The notes beneath the pieces are model-generated. The model saw nothing but the letters and a program-made list of their open reading frames with translations, ran no database searches and was not told the origin of the DNA. This document shows positions 9,781-64,000 of a stretch of DNA of 64,000 nt, piece after piece; positions within the stretch are counted from its first letter, which is position 1; each line of letters opens with the position of its first letter. Source of the stretch: Scylla paramamosain (lineage: Eukaryota; Arthropoda; Malacostraca; Decapoda; Portunidae); contig NC_087166.1 in the NCBI RefSeq assembly GCF_035594125.1, positions 24,641,266-24,705,265 on the forward strand, read 5' to 3'. Position numbers and translations under genes: made by a program.

Positions 9781-12683
9781 CTAAGCTGCCATTAAAAACT
9801 GCACATATGATTAATTTATCTTTATGCTGTGAATAGTTGGATTGAAAATTATTATTATTAGTAACTGATAACTGGAATATTTAGTTATCAGTAGCAATAT
9901 TTATAGTAGTAGTAGTAGTAATGTTAAATGTATGGAACACAATCAACAGAAAATTACCATAGTAGTTGACTGGCCTAGACTTGGTTAACAGTTGTGTTAA
10001 ATGATAATAATACAGTACCTTGCATAATGTACAGTAATATTTTCAGATGAATGGTCCGATCATACAAAACCATGCTATGCACACAATATATCAAATGGGA
10101 AAAAATATGTTAAGTTAGATGAAGCTATGAATAATATTAAAATTCCTGTGAGTGGTCAGGGCACAGCACCACCTACACTCACCACCGTCCTGCTAACCTT
10201 TGTTGCCTTGCTCCATTGCTCCCCCACCACTTATAAGGGACCCCCAACACTGCATCACACTCAGTAGACAAGTTGACAAAGGCTGACAAAACACTTCAGT
10301 CAGTTGACAAAACACTTCAGCAGTTGAATCCTGCTGCATGTGATAAGATGCTGCATGCATCTTGTCCTCCCAGTTTATCCTGCTGTAGTGTTCATAGTGT
10401 GATGCAGCATCAAAGGCCTCCAAGAGTGTGGGAGGAGAGTGATCATGACACAGGTAAACCTCAGAGTTGAAAGAAACATGAGATAGACAGGGAGATGGTG
10501 GATGGAAGCAGCATCACAACATGCTCTCACACCTTCTGATCAACACACTAAGGGCAGCACTTTGCTATCCATCTCATTTATCTGATGATACTGTTTGTTA
10601 AAAATGATGATGTACTGAAGAAACTAATGAGTTGGGTTCTATAATTCATGAGTGGAGGGAGCAGATGACATGGCAAGATAAGAGCATCAGTTCTGGGTGT
10701 AAGTGACGCTTTCATACTTACACTCTTCACACTCACATTCCACCAAACCAAAGGATGAACAGTAAAGAAATTCCCAGTTAGCTTACCCCTATTTCATCTG
10801 CCAGTACCTGATACTGACTGCACAATATTATTAATATGACAGCCATGTAACTGAAAAAGATAAAAATATATGAAGGATTGATTGCCTTCTGGCACGGAAA
10901 TGTATGGAAAAATATTTCACATTGAAAGCAATAAAAATTCTGGTTTATTATTTTCTTTTATTTTACTAATTCAACAACTGGGACCCCTGAACTCACTATG
11001 ATGTTCCTGTTTACAAAAGAGCCATAAATGTACATGTCTTGGCTTCATTATTCCCAGACAGATGGGCAGCCGACTGGCACAGCTTGCTGGCCTTCACTTA
11101 GAGCCTAACATAAGCTTACACCCTATGACAGTGTGTATTTGTACCATGGAATTCACACAGCAAACCCTGCTAACTCAGATTCTTTTTTTTATATTTACTG
11201 GAACTAATACAAACTTTATATATTTTGGGCTTCACTTGAACTGTTCTAGAGATTGTTTCAGACTTTTTCCAGCTCTTTGTCTAAATTAGCAAGGCTTTCC
11301 TGTAATAAGCTCTGAAAGTTGATACAACATAGCAAATTGGAAAATACAGTATTTTTTTACTTAATGTACATTAGTAGATGTGGATAACTTCTTATTTTAA
11401 TGATGATTACAAAAATAATTATACAAACAGTTTTGAAGCTGAGGAGATGAACAATGGATGAGAATGTCATGGCTAAGTGCTTACATACATATTTGTATGC
11501 ATGTATGGACAAGTTGCCTGAGATGTTTGGTGCACGGCTTACATGCTGAGTAAGATAACCTTCTTAGATTCCTTTGAGAAGCAATGACTGTAAATGTTCT
11601 ATAGAATATAAAGTGTGTGATGAATTATTTGATCCAGACAGAGCAAGATTACATTTAGAAAAGCCAAAAAGGAAATTTCTTTTCTTTCTTATCATGGATT
11701 ACACAGACACCTTGCTTTAGTATTTCAAGAATATTTCTTTTCAAGTGAGCACTGGCAGATCATCCTGGTGACTGGCTCACCAGGTGGAGGAAGGGGGGTG
11801 GAGCAGCCCATGCTGACTGAGGGCTGGCAGGTGAAGTGCAGACAGGTGATGCCCGGACAGCCTTCACTCTCGCCCCTCACATTCCAGATGAGGTCTGTTT
11901 CCCCTCACTCCTGGCCCCTTGATTCGTAGTAAAATGACTTACATCTGTAAGTGTATGAATGACTGACATGTTTGGCAAGTGAGGAGAAACATAACCTAAT
12001 TGGAGATGAAAGAAACTATTAATCAGGGTATCCATTCAAATGCAACATGTGGGTTGTTTTCAGTGTCCTGAGTTCTGGGTTTGTATCTCAGGGCAGACAG
12101 AGACAACTTCATTCAAGCTGCAGTCCCTGTTCATCTGGCAGTGTGGGAGTTGCCACCTTGCTTCCTGATAAAAATAGAAGGCTAGCAATCCTACTTTGTT
12201 GTGTTTGTGAGTGGAGATGTGTGAATGTGTGGTCCATGCCACACCCTGGGGAATAAACTAACCAAGGCTTGAGATCCACACCACCCCAGAGGTACCCACT
12301 GTTGCCAAATGTGATTATCTGGATGTCAAAAGATCAGCAGGTTAATAATTAATTAGTATAAAGAACATGCAATTTCCAAGCCAAAGTCCATCAACTGTGT
12401 GGTTCTATTGTTGTTCAATAAATATCTTCATCACATATCAAAATATATGATATCCATTCCTACATATATCTTTCCTCTTGACCAGCCATGGCTTGTCAAG
12501 TACAGGAAACTACAGAGTGACTCACTCCCTCATACATATTGACCCTGCTGTCTTGTGTACTGATAAATTTCCATGGAGTAGTTGTGGACTGTCACACAAT
12601 GGTTCATCAATAACAGCAAAATCACTGTAAGAATTACACAGATGATGCCTAAACAAACCAGAATAAGAGAAAACTTTGCCTAC
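9781..12683. other. Region beyond the last receptor exon placed; no gene assigned
   Basis: The receptor's last exon(s) and 3' UTR must lie here or further left on the minus strand, but I could not place them. A GC-richer block at about 11760-11900 and an open minus stretch at about 10250-10420 are possible exons without recognisable domain or good splice sites. Short (TAG)n and AT-rich stretches also occur. Confidence 0.4.
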
Positions 12684-55401
<42,718 letters not shown>

Positions 55402-55534
55402 ATGGTTTCCAGCTGGGCATATGATCGGTGCATGGTCAGGGTCAAGCAGGAAGTGGTTGGGAAGTACTGGTGAAGACAGGAGTAAGAGTTCAGTTAGTTT
55501 CCTCCAATTGTGGATGATCTTTTTTATCTTTCTT

Positions 55535-55680
55535 TATTGACTGGTACCTCAGTGGGCTTTTTCTTCTCTCTCATTCTTTTATTCCCCTATACTAGTGCCC
55601 CTCTTGCAAAAAAAAAAAAGAAAGAAAATAAATAAATACATATAAATAAATAAATAAAAATAAATAAAAATCATGTTGCT
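55535..55680 (+). mobile_element. Jockey-like LINE 3' UTR scrap
   Basis: GACTGGTACCTCAGTGGGC and a run to CTTGCAAAAAAAAAAAAG parallel the 3' UTR and poly(A) junction of the element at 34570-34686. An AAAT-rich tail follows. Confidence 0.55.
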
Positions 55681-55916
55681 TACACCCAGTATCTATTTTT
55701 GTCCACCTCAGTCTTGGTAAGTGATGGATGTTCCTAGTACCCACTTGTCTGTCTGTCTGTCTGTCACATCCACATTAAACTCAATCTTACTGCAGAAACT
55801 TCTTTGTGGGAAAGCTACATTCTGAACAGCCTTTGGGCCTGAAGCATTTATGAATTCTTCTCCCACCATTCTATATCAGCAGGTGCACTCTATCCACGTG
55901 TTCTAGTTTTTTAGTG

Positions 55917-56008
<92 letters not shown>
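55917..56008. repeat. (TG)n microsatellite
   Basis: About 45 TG units with one early CG. Confidence 0.95.
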
Positions 56009-56009
<1 letters not shown>

Positions 56010-56112
56010 CATTGAATTTCAGAATATTTCTCACCAGTGGAAGTGTGGCACCCTAATGTTACCCCATGTAATGGTTCATAACAGATAATACAATTGTGTA
56101 TAATGACAGGCT

Positions 56113-56298
<186 letters not shown>

Positions 56299-56718
56299 AC
56301 TAATAAAGTACTGCAGTAAGAGAGCCATACAAAATATTGAATCTTGGGTGAACCACTTGGGGTGAACCAGGGCACTAACACTGCAGAAACCTGACCACTT
56401 CACTGCAAAACTGAGATTCACTAAACTCAAGCTTTACTGACTACTGTGTATGTATTATTCAGCCAAGTATCACCACACTACCACAATCTTCCAGTATGAA
56501 TATGAATATAAAATGAATTATGTTCAGCTACCTATCACTGTTCCAGAGTTAAATTTCCAGTTAATGTTTGCTTGGAAAGCTTAGGTTCATAAAGACAAGC
56601 TACAGCTGTACATGTAAAACATTATACATATATGTAAAAATTGTATATGATATGTCCATATTGTATGACTGTATTACATTATTTTTTTTTTTTACATAAG
56701 AGAAGGTACTGGTCTAGG

Positions 56719-56720
<2 letters not shown>

Positions 56721-56814
<94 letters not shown>
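56721..56814. repeat. (TA)n microsatellite
   Basis: About 47 TA units. Confidence 0.95.
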
Positions 56815-56817
<3 letters not shown>

Positions 56818-56929
56818 AATACTGAGGTGCCAAACCCTAAAGAAAAGCCATGAAGGTTAGTGCAAGCTGTGAATAAATGTTTCAAATGTTTCTTTCAATA
56901 AAGCACTTCAACTTGAACTTCTTTCCCTT

Positions 56930-57035
56930 GCAGTCACTCAGAAAAACAGTCACAAAGGAAAATGCAAGAGACAGAAACAACTGGAGGAGACTCCTGCTGT
57001 ACAAGGCACCAACCCCTCACTTCAGGGATATTGTA
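56930..57035 (+). mobile_element. LINE C-terminal fragment
   Basis: Reads VTKENARDRNNWRRLL followed by KAPTPH, resembling the terminal DARDR-WR motif of LINE reverse transcriptases. A related scrap lies at 59410-59500. Ends are undefined. Confidence 0.5.
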
Positions 57036-57169
57036 GGAGGAGGAGGAGGAGGAGGAGAGGAGGAATCAGGCCATATTTCTGCTCACCATGGCATGCTGTT
57101 ACTTGTTGGGGCTTAGGAATCCCCAGATGCTGTTCATGTTCAGGGGGAGCCTTTGCTTCCGACCCTCCC

Positions 57170-57470
57170 TGCTGGCAATGTTCACCCCTGCTGGTGCACT
57201 GTCCTTCCCTGCTGGCACTGTCCTCTGCTGCTGGCACTGTCTTTCCCTGCTGGCACTGTCCTTCCCGTGCTGGCACTCTCCTTCCCTGCTGGCACTGTCC
57301 CCCCCAGCTGGCACTGTCCTCCCCAGCTGGCACTGTCTTCCCCTGCTGGCACTGTCTTTCCCTGGTGGCACTGTCCTCCCTTGCTGGCACTGTCCTCCCC
57401 TGCTGGCACTGTCCTCCCCTGCTGGCACTGTCCTCCCTTGCTGGCAGTCCTCCCCTGCTGGCTTGTGCTT
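57170..57470. repeat. ~20-bp minisatellite
   Basis: About 15 copies of a CTGCTGGCACTGTCCTCCCC-like unit with point variants and lengths of 16-21 bases. It gives long repetitive open frames on both strands, not treated as genes. Confidence 0.92.
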
Positions 57471-57596
57471 GCTGGTCACATCTGCTGTCAGTCTGGGGAG
57501 TGAGGACAGGTTCATGATAGGAGATACATCATGCCCAACACTAATCTGGGAAAATAAAGAAATGTTACACAGGACATGCTGGGCTGGTAATTTGAT

Positions 57597-57599
<3 letters not shown>

Positions 57600-57663
<64 letters not shown>

Positions 57664-57673
57664 TCTCTCTCTC
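57600..57673. repeat. (CT)n microsatellite
   Basis: About 36 CT units with one AT interruption, just before a LINE 3' tail. Confidence 0.95.
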
Positions 57674-57684
57674 CCCTGGCAAAA

Positions 57685-57795
57685 TCCTTTAGTTAATTCA
57701 AAGCAGATTAGATAAAAGTAGATATGGAGACGAGACAGCATGAACATGATTTTTTTCCCAGTATGTAACAACTAGGTAAACACACACACACACAA
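57685..57795 (+). mobile_element. CR1-like LINE 3' tail fragment
   Basis: GATAAAAGTAGATATGGAGA and AACAACTAGGTAAACACAC are the end of the CR1-like family. Confidence 0.7.
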
Positions 57796-57890
57796 TGAGA
57801 TGAGTGAAACATTAAACATTAATTTGCAAGGAACAGTCAAGTGGTGATCAAGGATAGTACAAGTATTGTACTTAAAAAAAGAAGTTTGCT

Positions 57891-57941
57891 CTGTGTGTGT
57901 GTGTGTGTGTGTGTGTGTTTAGCTATGAGTTTTAGCGTGTG

Positions 57942-57973
<32 letters not shown>
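57891..57973. repeat. (GT)n and T30 tract
   Basis: A short GT run, a unique gap, then about 30 T. Confidence 0.9.
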
Positions 57974-57977
<4 letters not shown>

Positions 57978-58286
57978 CGTCTCAACAAAGCGTCGGACAA
58001 GGGTGTAACTTTGGTGATGGATGTTTGCGACACCGACCTAATTGGCAAAATCGAGGGTAAACTAAGTTAAAATGTGCATGTCCCGCCTACCATTCAGGTC
58101 GTGACTACGGTGTGACGTTTAACTATGACGTAATAGTAATCACCGACCCAACTGACAGTTCTGTCTTTATGTAAGCTGCTTCAGATTCAATGCCTCAGGG
58201 TTGCTTATAATTCTGAGTTGCACCTCATAACAAATATGCTGTTAGTTTCTTCACTTCTTTTACTCGTGCTGTGTATGTACAAATAA

Positions 58287-59107
<821 letters not shown>

Positions 59108-59333
59108 TATTAAAACCCGCATTCAGAAACACTTAATTCTCTCACCACGACTATCTTCTAAAGCCACAGAGATGACTAGCCGGGTTCTTACGAGTGTTGC
59201 TCCTGTTAATAATGAAGAAATCTTGTTCATTTGTCGCTATAACCGTACAAACACAATTCAAAATCTGTGTGACTTAAACAAAAGTAGATAATACTGGAGG
59301 TGTAGCGCCGAAGTGTTTCAGAATATGGTCCGT
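59108..59333. mobile_element. MITE-like 230-bp element, copy D
   Basis: Best preserved copy. It starts near GCATTCAGAAACACTT and ends CCGAAGTGTTTCAGAATATG, inverted ends. It follows copy C directly. Confidence 0.75.
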
Positions 59334-59409
59334 TGAGCGGTTGCAAGAGATCTCTGCATGGTTACCGTCTCATTTTGTTTAACAGTAGACTGTTTATAAA
59401 TACGTAATG

Positions 59410-59500
59410 ATCTGAGTCACAGAGGAAGATGCAAGGGACAAAAAAAACTGGAGACTCGTACATGGCGCCAACCCTGACTATGGAAATACACCAAGATTTT
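59410..59500 (+). mobile_element. LINE C-terminal scrap
   Basis: Reads VTEEDARDKKNW then VHGANPDYG, paralogous to 56930-57035. Confidence 0.45.
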
Positions 59501-60479
59501 GTGCGTGCATTGTTCATGCAACTCTTACAGTTTCATGTGATTCAAAAGTGAGGGGAACAAAGGCACGGGGACACAAGTTTATTTCCGACTAGTTTCGCTT
59601 TGCAGCTTCAGATTTAGTTGAAATATATGTTTGTCCACAGCGCGGCTCAAGACATCGACGCCACTGATCGGCGGAGCGAGAAGAGAGACGAGATGGGGCG
59701 GGACGGTATGCTGGAGGCCTATTCCACAGCACGCCTATTTCTCACCTACGCCGGTGAAGAATAGTGTCGCCACGGCACCTCCCTCTGGCCGCCTCCCTCC
59801 TGTTCTTATTCCCGTTAGCTCGTCTTTGATCTCTTATAAATGGCGAGTGTGCACAATGACGAATGTTGTACGCAATGGGAGGGAGAGGGGAGGGTGATGC
59901 GGGGCCGCCACGAGGCAGCCACGCTACATTCCTGTGAGGCGCGCCACACCACCCTTGTGTTACCAGCATTCACCCAGCAGACACACCAACACGGGCAGAT
60001 TTTGCTTGGAGCGAGAAGGACATTCGCCCAGGGGGGCTCGCCATGGGGGCGGCATGGAGCACCAACTAAAAAAGATTTTACAGTTACGCCCACCACTACT
60101 ACATTACGATACCGTTACAGTCTGAAACAATGTTTTCTGGTGTAATTTAGATATCTTAATAAATACTGAAATCAACATGTTGACTTCTATAGGCAGGGGG
60201 CAGGGTAAGGAGGGCGCCGAAGTTGAGGTTTGCCCAGGGTGGCACACAAGCCAGCTCCGCCACTGCCCAACAGAAGCCCCTTCTCTGTACCATCACCATA
60301 ACCATCACCTACACCACAACTACCATGCATTTTTAAAGAAAAGACTCAAATATTTATTTTTACTTACACACGATCTCTTGGAAAATAGTAAGGATAACCT
60401 GACGAGTGAGTGACGACAAAGGGTGATGAATACGCTAAACTTGACTAAAAACTGTGTTCCTGATAGTGGGATAGTCTGC

Positions 60480-60800
60480 CAGACCTATAGCACCATGTGG
60501 CAAGGCGATGCTTCCCTGGGAAAAGAATATATGGGAAGCTGCAAGAAGCCATCAGGTCCACATGTGGTAATCCCTCCGTGAAGCATACCCACCTATTTCC
60601 ACCTATCATGCTCATCCATTTTGTCTAATCTTATTCTTAAAGTTTCCCAATGGCTCAACACTAACAACCTCACTACTGAGTCTATTCCGTTCACCTACCG
60701 CTCCTCTATTTGAGAACCAATGCCCTTTACTTGCACGCATTGCTCTCTTCACTAATTCCTACACGTTTCGTTTCTGAATATTATATAAGAAGTTCTGTAC
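60480..60800 (-). mobile_element. Probable decayed LINE 3' region
   Basis: Phrases around ACCTCACTACTGAGTCTATT and GAGAACCAATGCCC match 18150-18200 and resemble CR1-like C-terminal sequence read on the minus strand. Confidence 0.4.
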
Positions 60801-60804
60801 AGTG

Positions 60805-60807
<3 letters not shown>

Positions 60808-60840
<33 letters not shown>

Positions 60841-60852
60841 AAAAAAAAAAAA
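60808..60852. repeat. (AC)n plus A-tract
   Basis: About 14 AC units followed by about 17 A. Confidence 0.9.
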
Positions 60853-61490
60853 TGGTATAATAGGCCAGGTGGCTGCGTGAGGGCGCGTGGAGAGGTAAGG
60901 TGACTCCCTCTTTCATGTTGCTGTGTTTGTCACACTGACTGGGTAATGTAATTGTCTCTTCCGTAGCCACGCGTAATAGCTTTATAAGACTCCCGCTTCG
61001 CATAGAATTCTTCAAAGCATCCATTAAAGTCTGAAAAACACTCCCGGCCACACAGCGGCGGCCCAGCCCGGGGAGGGAGGATCGCATTCCAGCCTTCCAG
61101 CCTTCCAGCACCCGTGCTGTGTTCAGGCGGGGAAGGGAGCACGGGTCTCTTCCATTAACTCTTCCCTGAACTGACTGGGAAGCAAACACATTGATCAAGT
61201 ACACACTTCTTGCCGAGCGTGGTGGTCGCGAGGCTTTGGGCGTTAGGCCTGCCTTGTGCGTCCCTTGCGCTCCGGATGGGACTGCGTTATTGATATGTTT
61301 ATGGCACGCTGCCGCCGCCTCGTGATGGATCGCGCCGCGCCCCGCCCCGCCAAAACATGACAAATATTTCATCCACCGCCACCTAACACTCACACTTACT
61401 AGCTTCACGCCAACAAACACTGCACAGAAACGAAACACCGTGTGTGCGTGCACACACACACACACACACACACAAAACAAGTATATATAA

Positions 61491-61922
61491 CCCAATTTGT
61501 GGCGTGCCGGCGCGCCGCTCGTCGCGTTCCATAGGTGTGTCCCTACTTGGAAAAATCAATTTATTATTTTTTATTCCTTTCCCGTAACCTCGGTAATGGA
61601 AGGAGGACTGCGGAACCTTCCCGCCTTGTTTCACTGTGCCACTAACAGCTGATTCTATGCGAGGCGTGTGGATTTAAGTGAGATTTTACATATATCACAT
61701 ATTGTCTATGCACTATGCAGATAAAAAATCTCACTTCACACGCCTCGCACAGAGTCAGCTGTTAGTGGTACAGTGAAGGAAGGCGGGAGGGTTCCGCAGC
61801 CCTCCTTCCATTACTATTACCGGGGTTCCGGAGAAAGGATCAAAATTAATGAATTTGTTTTGCACGTCGAGACACACCTATGGAGCAAGACGCGCGCCGC
61901 GCCACGCACGCCACAGATTGGG
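61491..61922. repeat. Fold-back repeat with ~200-bp arms
   Basis: Left arm 61491-61688 and right arm 61724-61922 are inverted copies, roughly 80 percent similar by eye, with a loop of about 35 bases. Outer ends read CCCAATTTGTGGCG and its complement. Shared landmarks are CCATAGGTGTGTC, CGGTAATGGAAGGAGG and CACTAACAGCTGA. It may be a MITE or fold-back transposon, or a palindromic duplication. Confidence 0.85.
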
Positions 61923-62600
61923 TCAAGGGAGATTGCAACACAGATATTAATGGAAATCAGCATCCAAAGGAAAGCACTTCCTCTGAGTGGCTGCCACGGG
62001 CCGGGGCGCCACTCGAGCACACAAAGGACGGGGATGGCATCTCATCTCCTTCAGCTTGTCAAGGAATGATTCAGCTAAGTGCGGTGCAACAAGGGACTAT
62101 TGTAAGAGTGAACAACAGCACCGGAGCCGCTCTGGCGATGCCTGCACCGTCCAGTCCTGCACAAGCAAGCCTTGGTTGGCACCGGCAGCCCCGTGGCAAG
62201 TCTGGCGGCTCAGCAGGATGCAAGCTCCACGCCGCGCCACAGGTCGTGTAAAAGTTGCGGTAAACAAGTCTGTTAAAGCCGCGACTATCCAATTATTGAA
62301 TCACCGCCGCTAGTGGCCGCCGTGATAAATGACAGGAGGAAGGCACCGGAACGAGCTCGTCGCCGCCGCCCGCGCTGAGTTAGTTAACGACATGATATCT
62401 TGTGCTTCTTTATTCATCACAAACATGTTTACCAAAACTTTGCGGGCGGGGCGACCACGCAGAAATTTGTTCTGTGCTGACTTTAACTGTCACTCCTACC
62501 TCGGGACGAGCTCGGAGCCCCTCTTCCGTTCCCTATCCCTCTCCCTCTCACCGCCAAACTTTCTCGTAAACATGTTTTCTTCTCCCAAACTATTTTAGTT

Positions 62601-63020
62601 CTTTTTTTTTCTTATAATGTTTACTTTTGTAGGAATAAAAAAATATGCATAAAGTGAGGCGAGTTAATACAGAAAGTAAATTGTGGGCGAGAAATAGCAA
62701 CAAAGAACGTAAATAGAAACAGTGGAGAAGGAAAACAACGATCAATTCACCGTAGATTAAATATTCATAAAAAGAACAAATAAAATATTACTGGACGGGT
62801 GAGGAGCGAGCACATAGTGGTGGTGGTGCGAAGTGCGCCGCGCACTGCGGTGGCGCAGCCTTCAAGGAGAAGAGGGAAAAACTGGTTTCGTTGAGGAATG
62901 GATAATAAACATTACAATTCTTGTAGTTCAGTCCTGGCTTCCCCATCCCTGGGCGTGGCATCTGCTCGCCCCACAACCAACATGTGCTGCGGACCCCAGA
63001 CACCACACAAAAGCAACAAA
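62601..63020. other. No gene recognised
   Basis: AT-rich spacer, then a short GC-rich stretch near 62815-62870. No supported feature. Confidence 0.4.
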
Positions 63021-63024
63021 GATT

Positions 63025-63290
63025 TTCATTATGTGTACAGGCATGGACAACAAGAAGGACCAGCGAACAAGTTTTGGAAATGGCAAACATTAGAGGAGGA
63101 TTAATTAAACATACACGGAAGAGACAGCCAAGGTTTCTGGGACATGTGCTAAGGAGAAGAAAAATAGAATATATATGTATTACGGGGAAGATAAATGGAA
63201 GAAGAGCAAGAGAAAGACAGACAAAAGTACTTGGACACACTGCTTCAGATATTACATTCTGCAAAACTCCAAATATTTACATCAAGCAGA
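63025..63290 (+). mobile_element. LINE (RTE/CR1-type) C-terminal fragment
   Basis: Reads NIRGGLIKHTRKRQPRFLGH and VLRRRKIEYICITGKINGRR ARERQ, matching the widespread C-terminal segment (RKRQ-RFLGH, TGKI-GKRARGRQ) of endonuclease-reverse transcriptase LINEs. No 5' part is present. Confidence 0.75.
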
Positions 63291-63506
63291 AGACAGATCC
63301 TGGTGGCGGGGATTGAACGTCAGAGACACGGCACATCAATATTGACGATGTACATACTGCTAAGCCCAAACCAGCATTACTAGTGGCACGTCTTCCTCTG
63401 ACACTGGGCAAGGAGTAAGTACCCAAGCGAACTAAGAAAAAGGATAAGTTTTTCAAACTTTTCACTGACAGACAAATATTTTCCTATATCCATCTACAAC
63501 TTCTTG

Positions 63507-63867
<361 letters not shown>

Positions 63868-64000
63868 CAAGGTTAATCCTGGTGAGCTTGTTTTCAACAC
63901 GACTGTGCCTCGTCCCACTCCATGGCGACGCAAGCCAGGCGAGGCAGGCGACCAGTGCCATCACGCCGGGAGAAGCACGCCTCACTGGTCGCCTCCCCGT

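Larger units (their letters stand above)
59600..62600. promoter_or_regulatory. CG-rich block, possible promoter region
   Basis: Base composition changes sharply: CG dinucleotides are frequent at 59640-60060, 60880-61400, 61490-61640 and 61740-62560, unlike the AT-rich flanks. A TATA-like TCTTATAAATGGCG occurs at about 59833. This could hold a promoter or untranslated exon of the receptor (minus strand) or of a plus-strand gene to the right. No coding exon was recognised. Confidence 0.35.

Noticed and set aside
57022..57696. Long open frames on both strands rich in Leu-Pro-Ala or Gly-Gln
   Set aside because: Produced by the 20-bp minisatellite; no signal or domain.

Overview
The window is animal nuclear DNA, most likely from an arthropod and by its overall character a decapod crustacean. 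Genes are split by GT-AG introns. Large amounts of (AC)n, (GA)n and (TA)n microsatellite are present. Interspersed repeats are CR1-like and Jockey-like LINEs, a BEL/Pao remnant, a tRNA-derived SINE, MITE-like elements and a cut-and-paste transposon. The species cannot be fixed from sequence alone.

Layout. 1-1000 holds a decayed BEL/Pao Pol fragment (RNase H and the region before integrase). 2982-5871 is a complete Ginger-type DNA transposon with terminal inverted repeats, a CATA target duplication and an integrase-like transposase broken by two frameshifts. 6365-7981 is an uninterrupted plus-strand coding sequence for ASC-1/TRIP4 (C2HC5 zinc finger plus ASCH domain). 8-12 kb is intergenic, with tandem repeats and a tRNA-derived SINE.

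From about 55.4 kb down to 12.7 kb the minus strand carries one large gene, a divergent insulin-receptor-family tyrosine kinase. I place 30 coding exons, two of them (E19 and E20) tentative. In order they encode a signal peptide, an extra Cys-rich segment, L1, a furin-like Cys-rich region, L2, FnIII domains interrupted by an insert region with an alpha-CT-like helix, a transmembrane helix and a complete kinase domain. Intron phases agree through the chain. The C-terminal tail exon(s) after 12684 are not resolved. The introns hold most of the repeats: a nearly full-length CR1-like LINE (45.5-49.9 kb), a decayed one (23.2-25.9 kb), several LINE 3' fragments, a Jockey-like LINE with an internal deletion (32.7-34.7 kb), and a 29-bp-unit minisatellite beginning exactly at a splice donor (35.9-36.77 kb).

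55.4-64 kb lies upstream of the first coding exon found. It contains microsatellites, a MITE-like family, a CG-rich block (59.6-62.6 kb) with a 200-bp-arm fold-back repeat, and a LINE fragment. No protein-coding exon could be supported there. The receptor and TRIP4 genes are neighbours on opposite strands, their 3' ends facing each other; nothing suggests a functional link.

The most interesting signals are the Ginger-type element with both ends and target duplication intact, the unusual signalling and N-terminal features of the receptor, LINE 3' tails and a minisatellite sitting directly on receptor splice donors, and microsatellites that recur at the same sites inside LINE copies.
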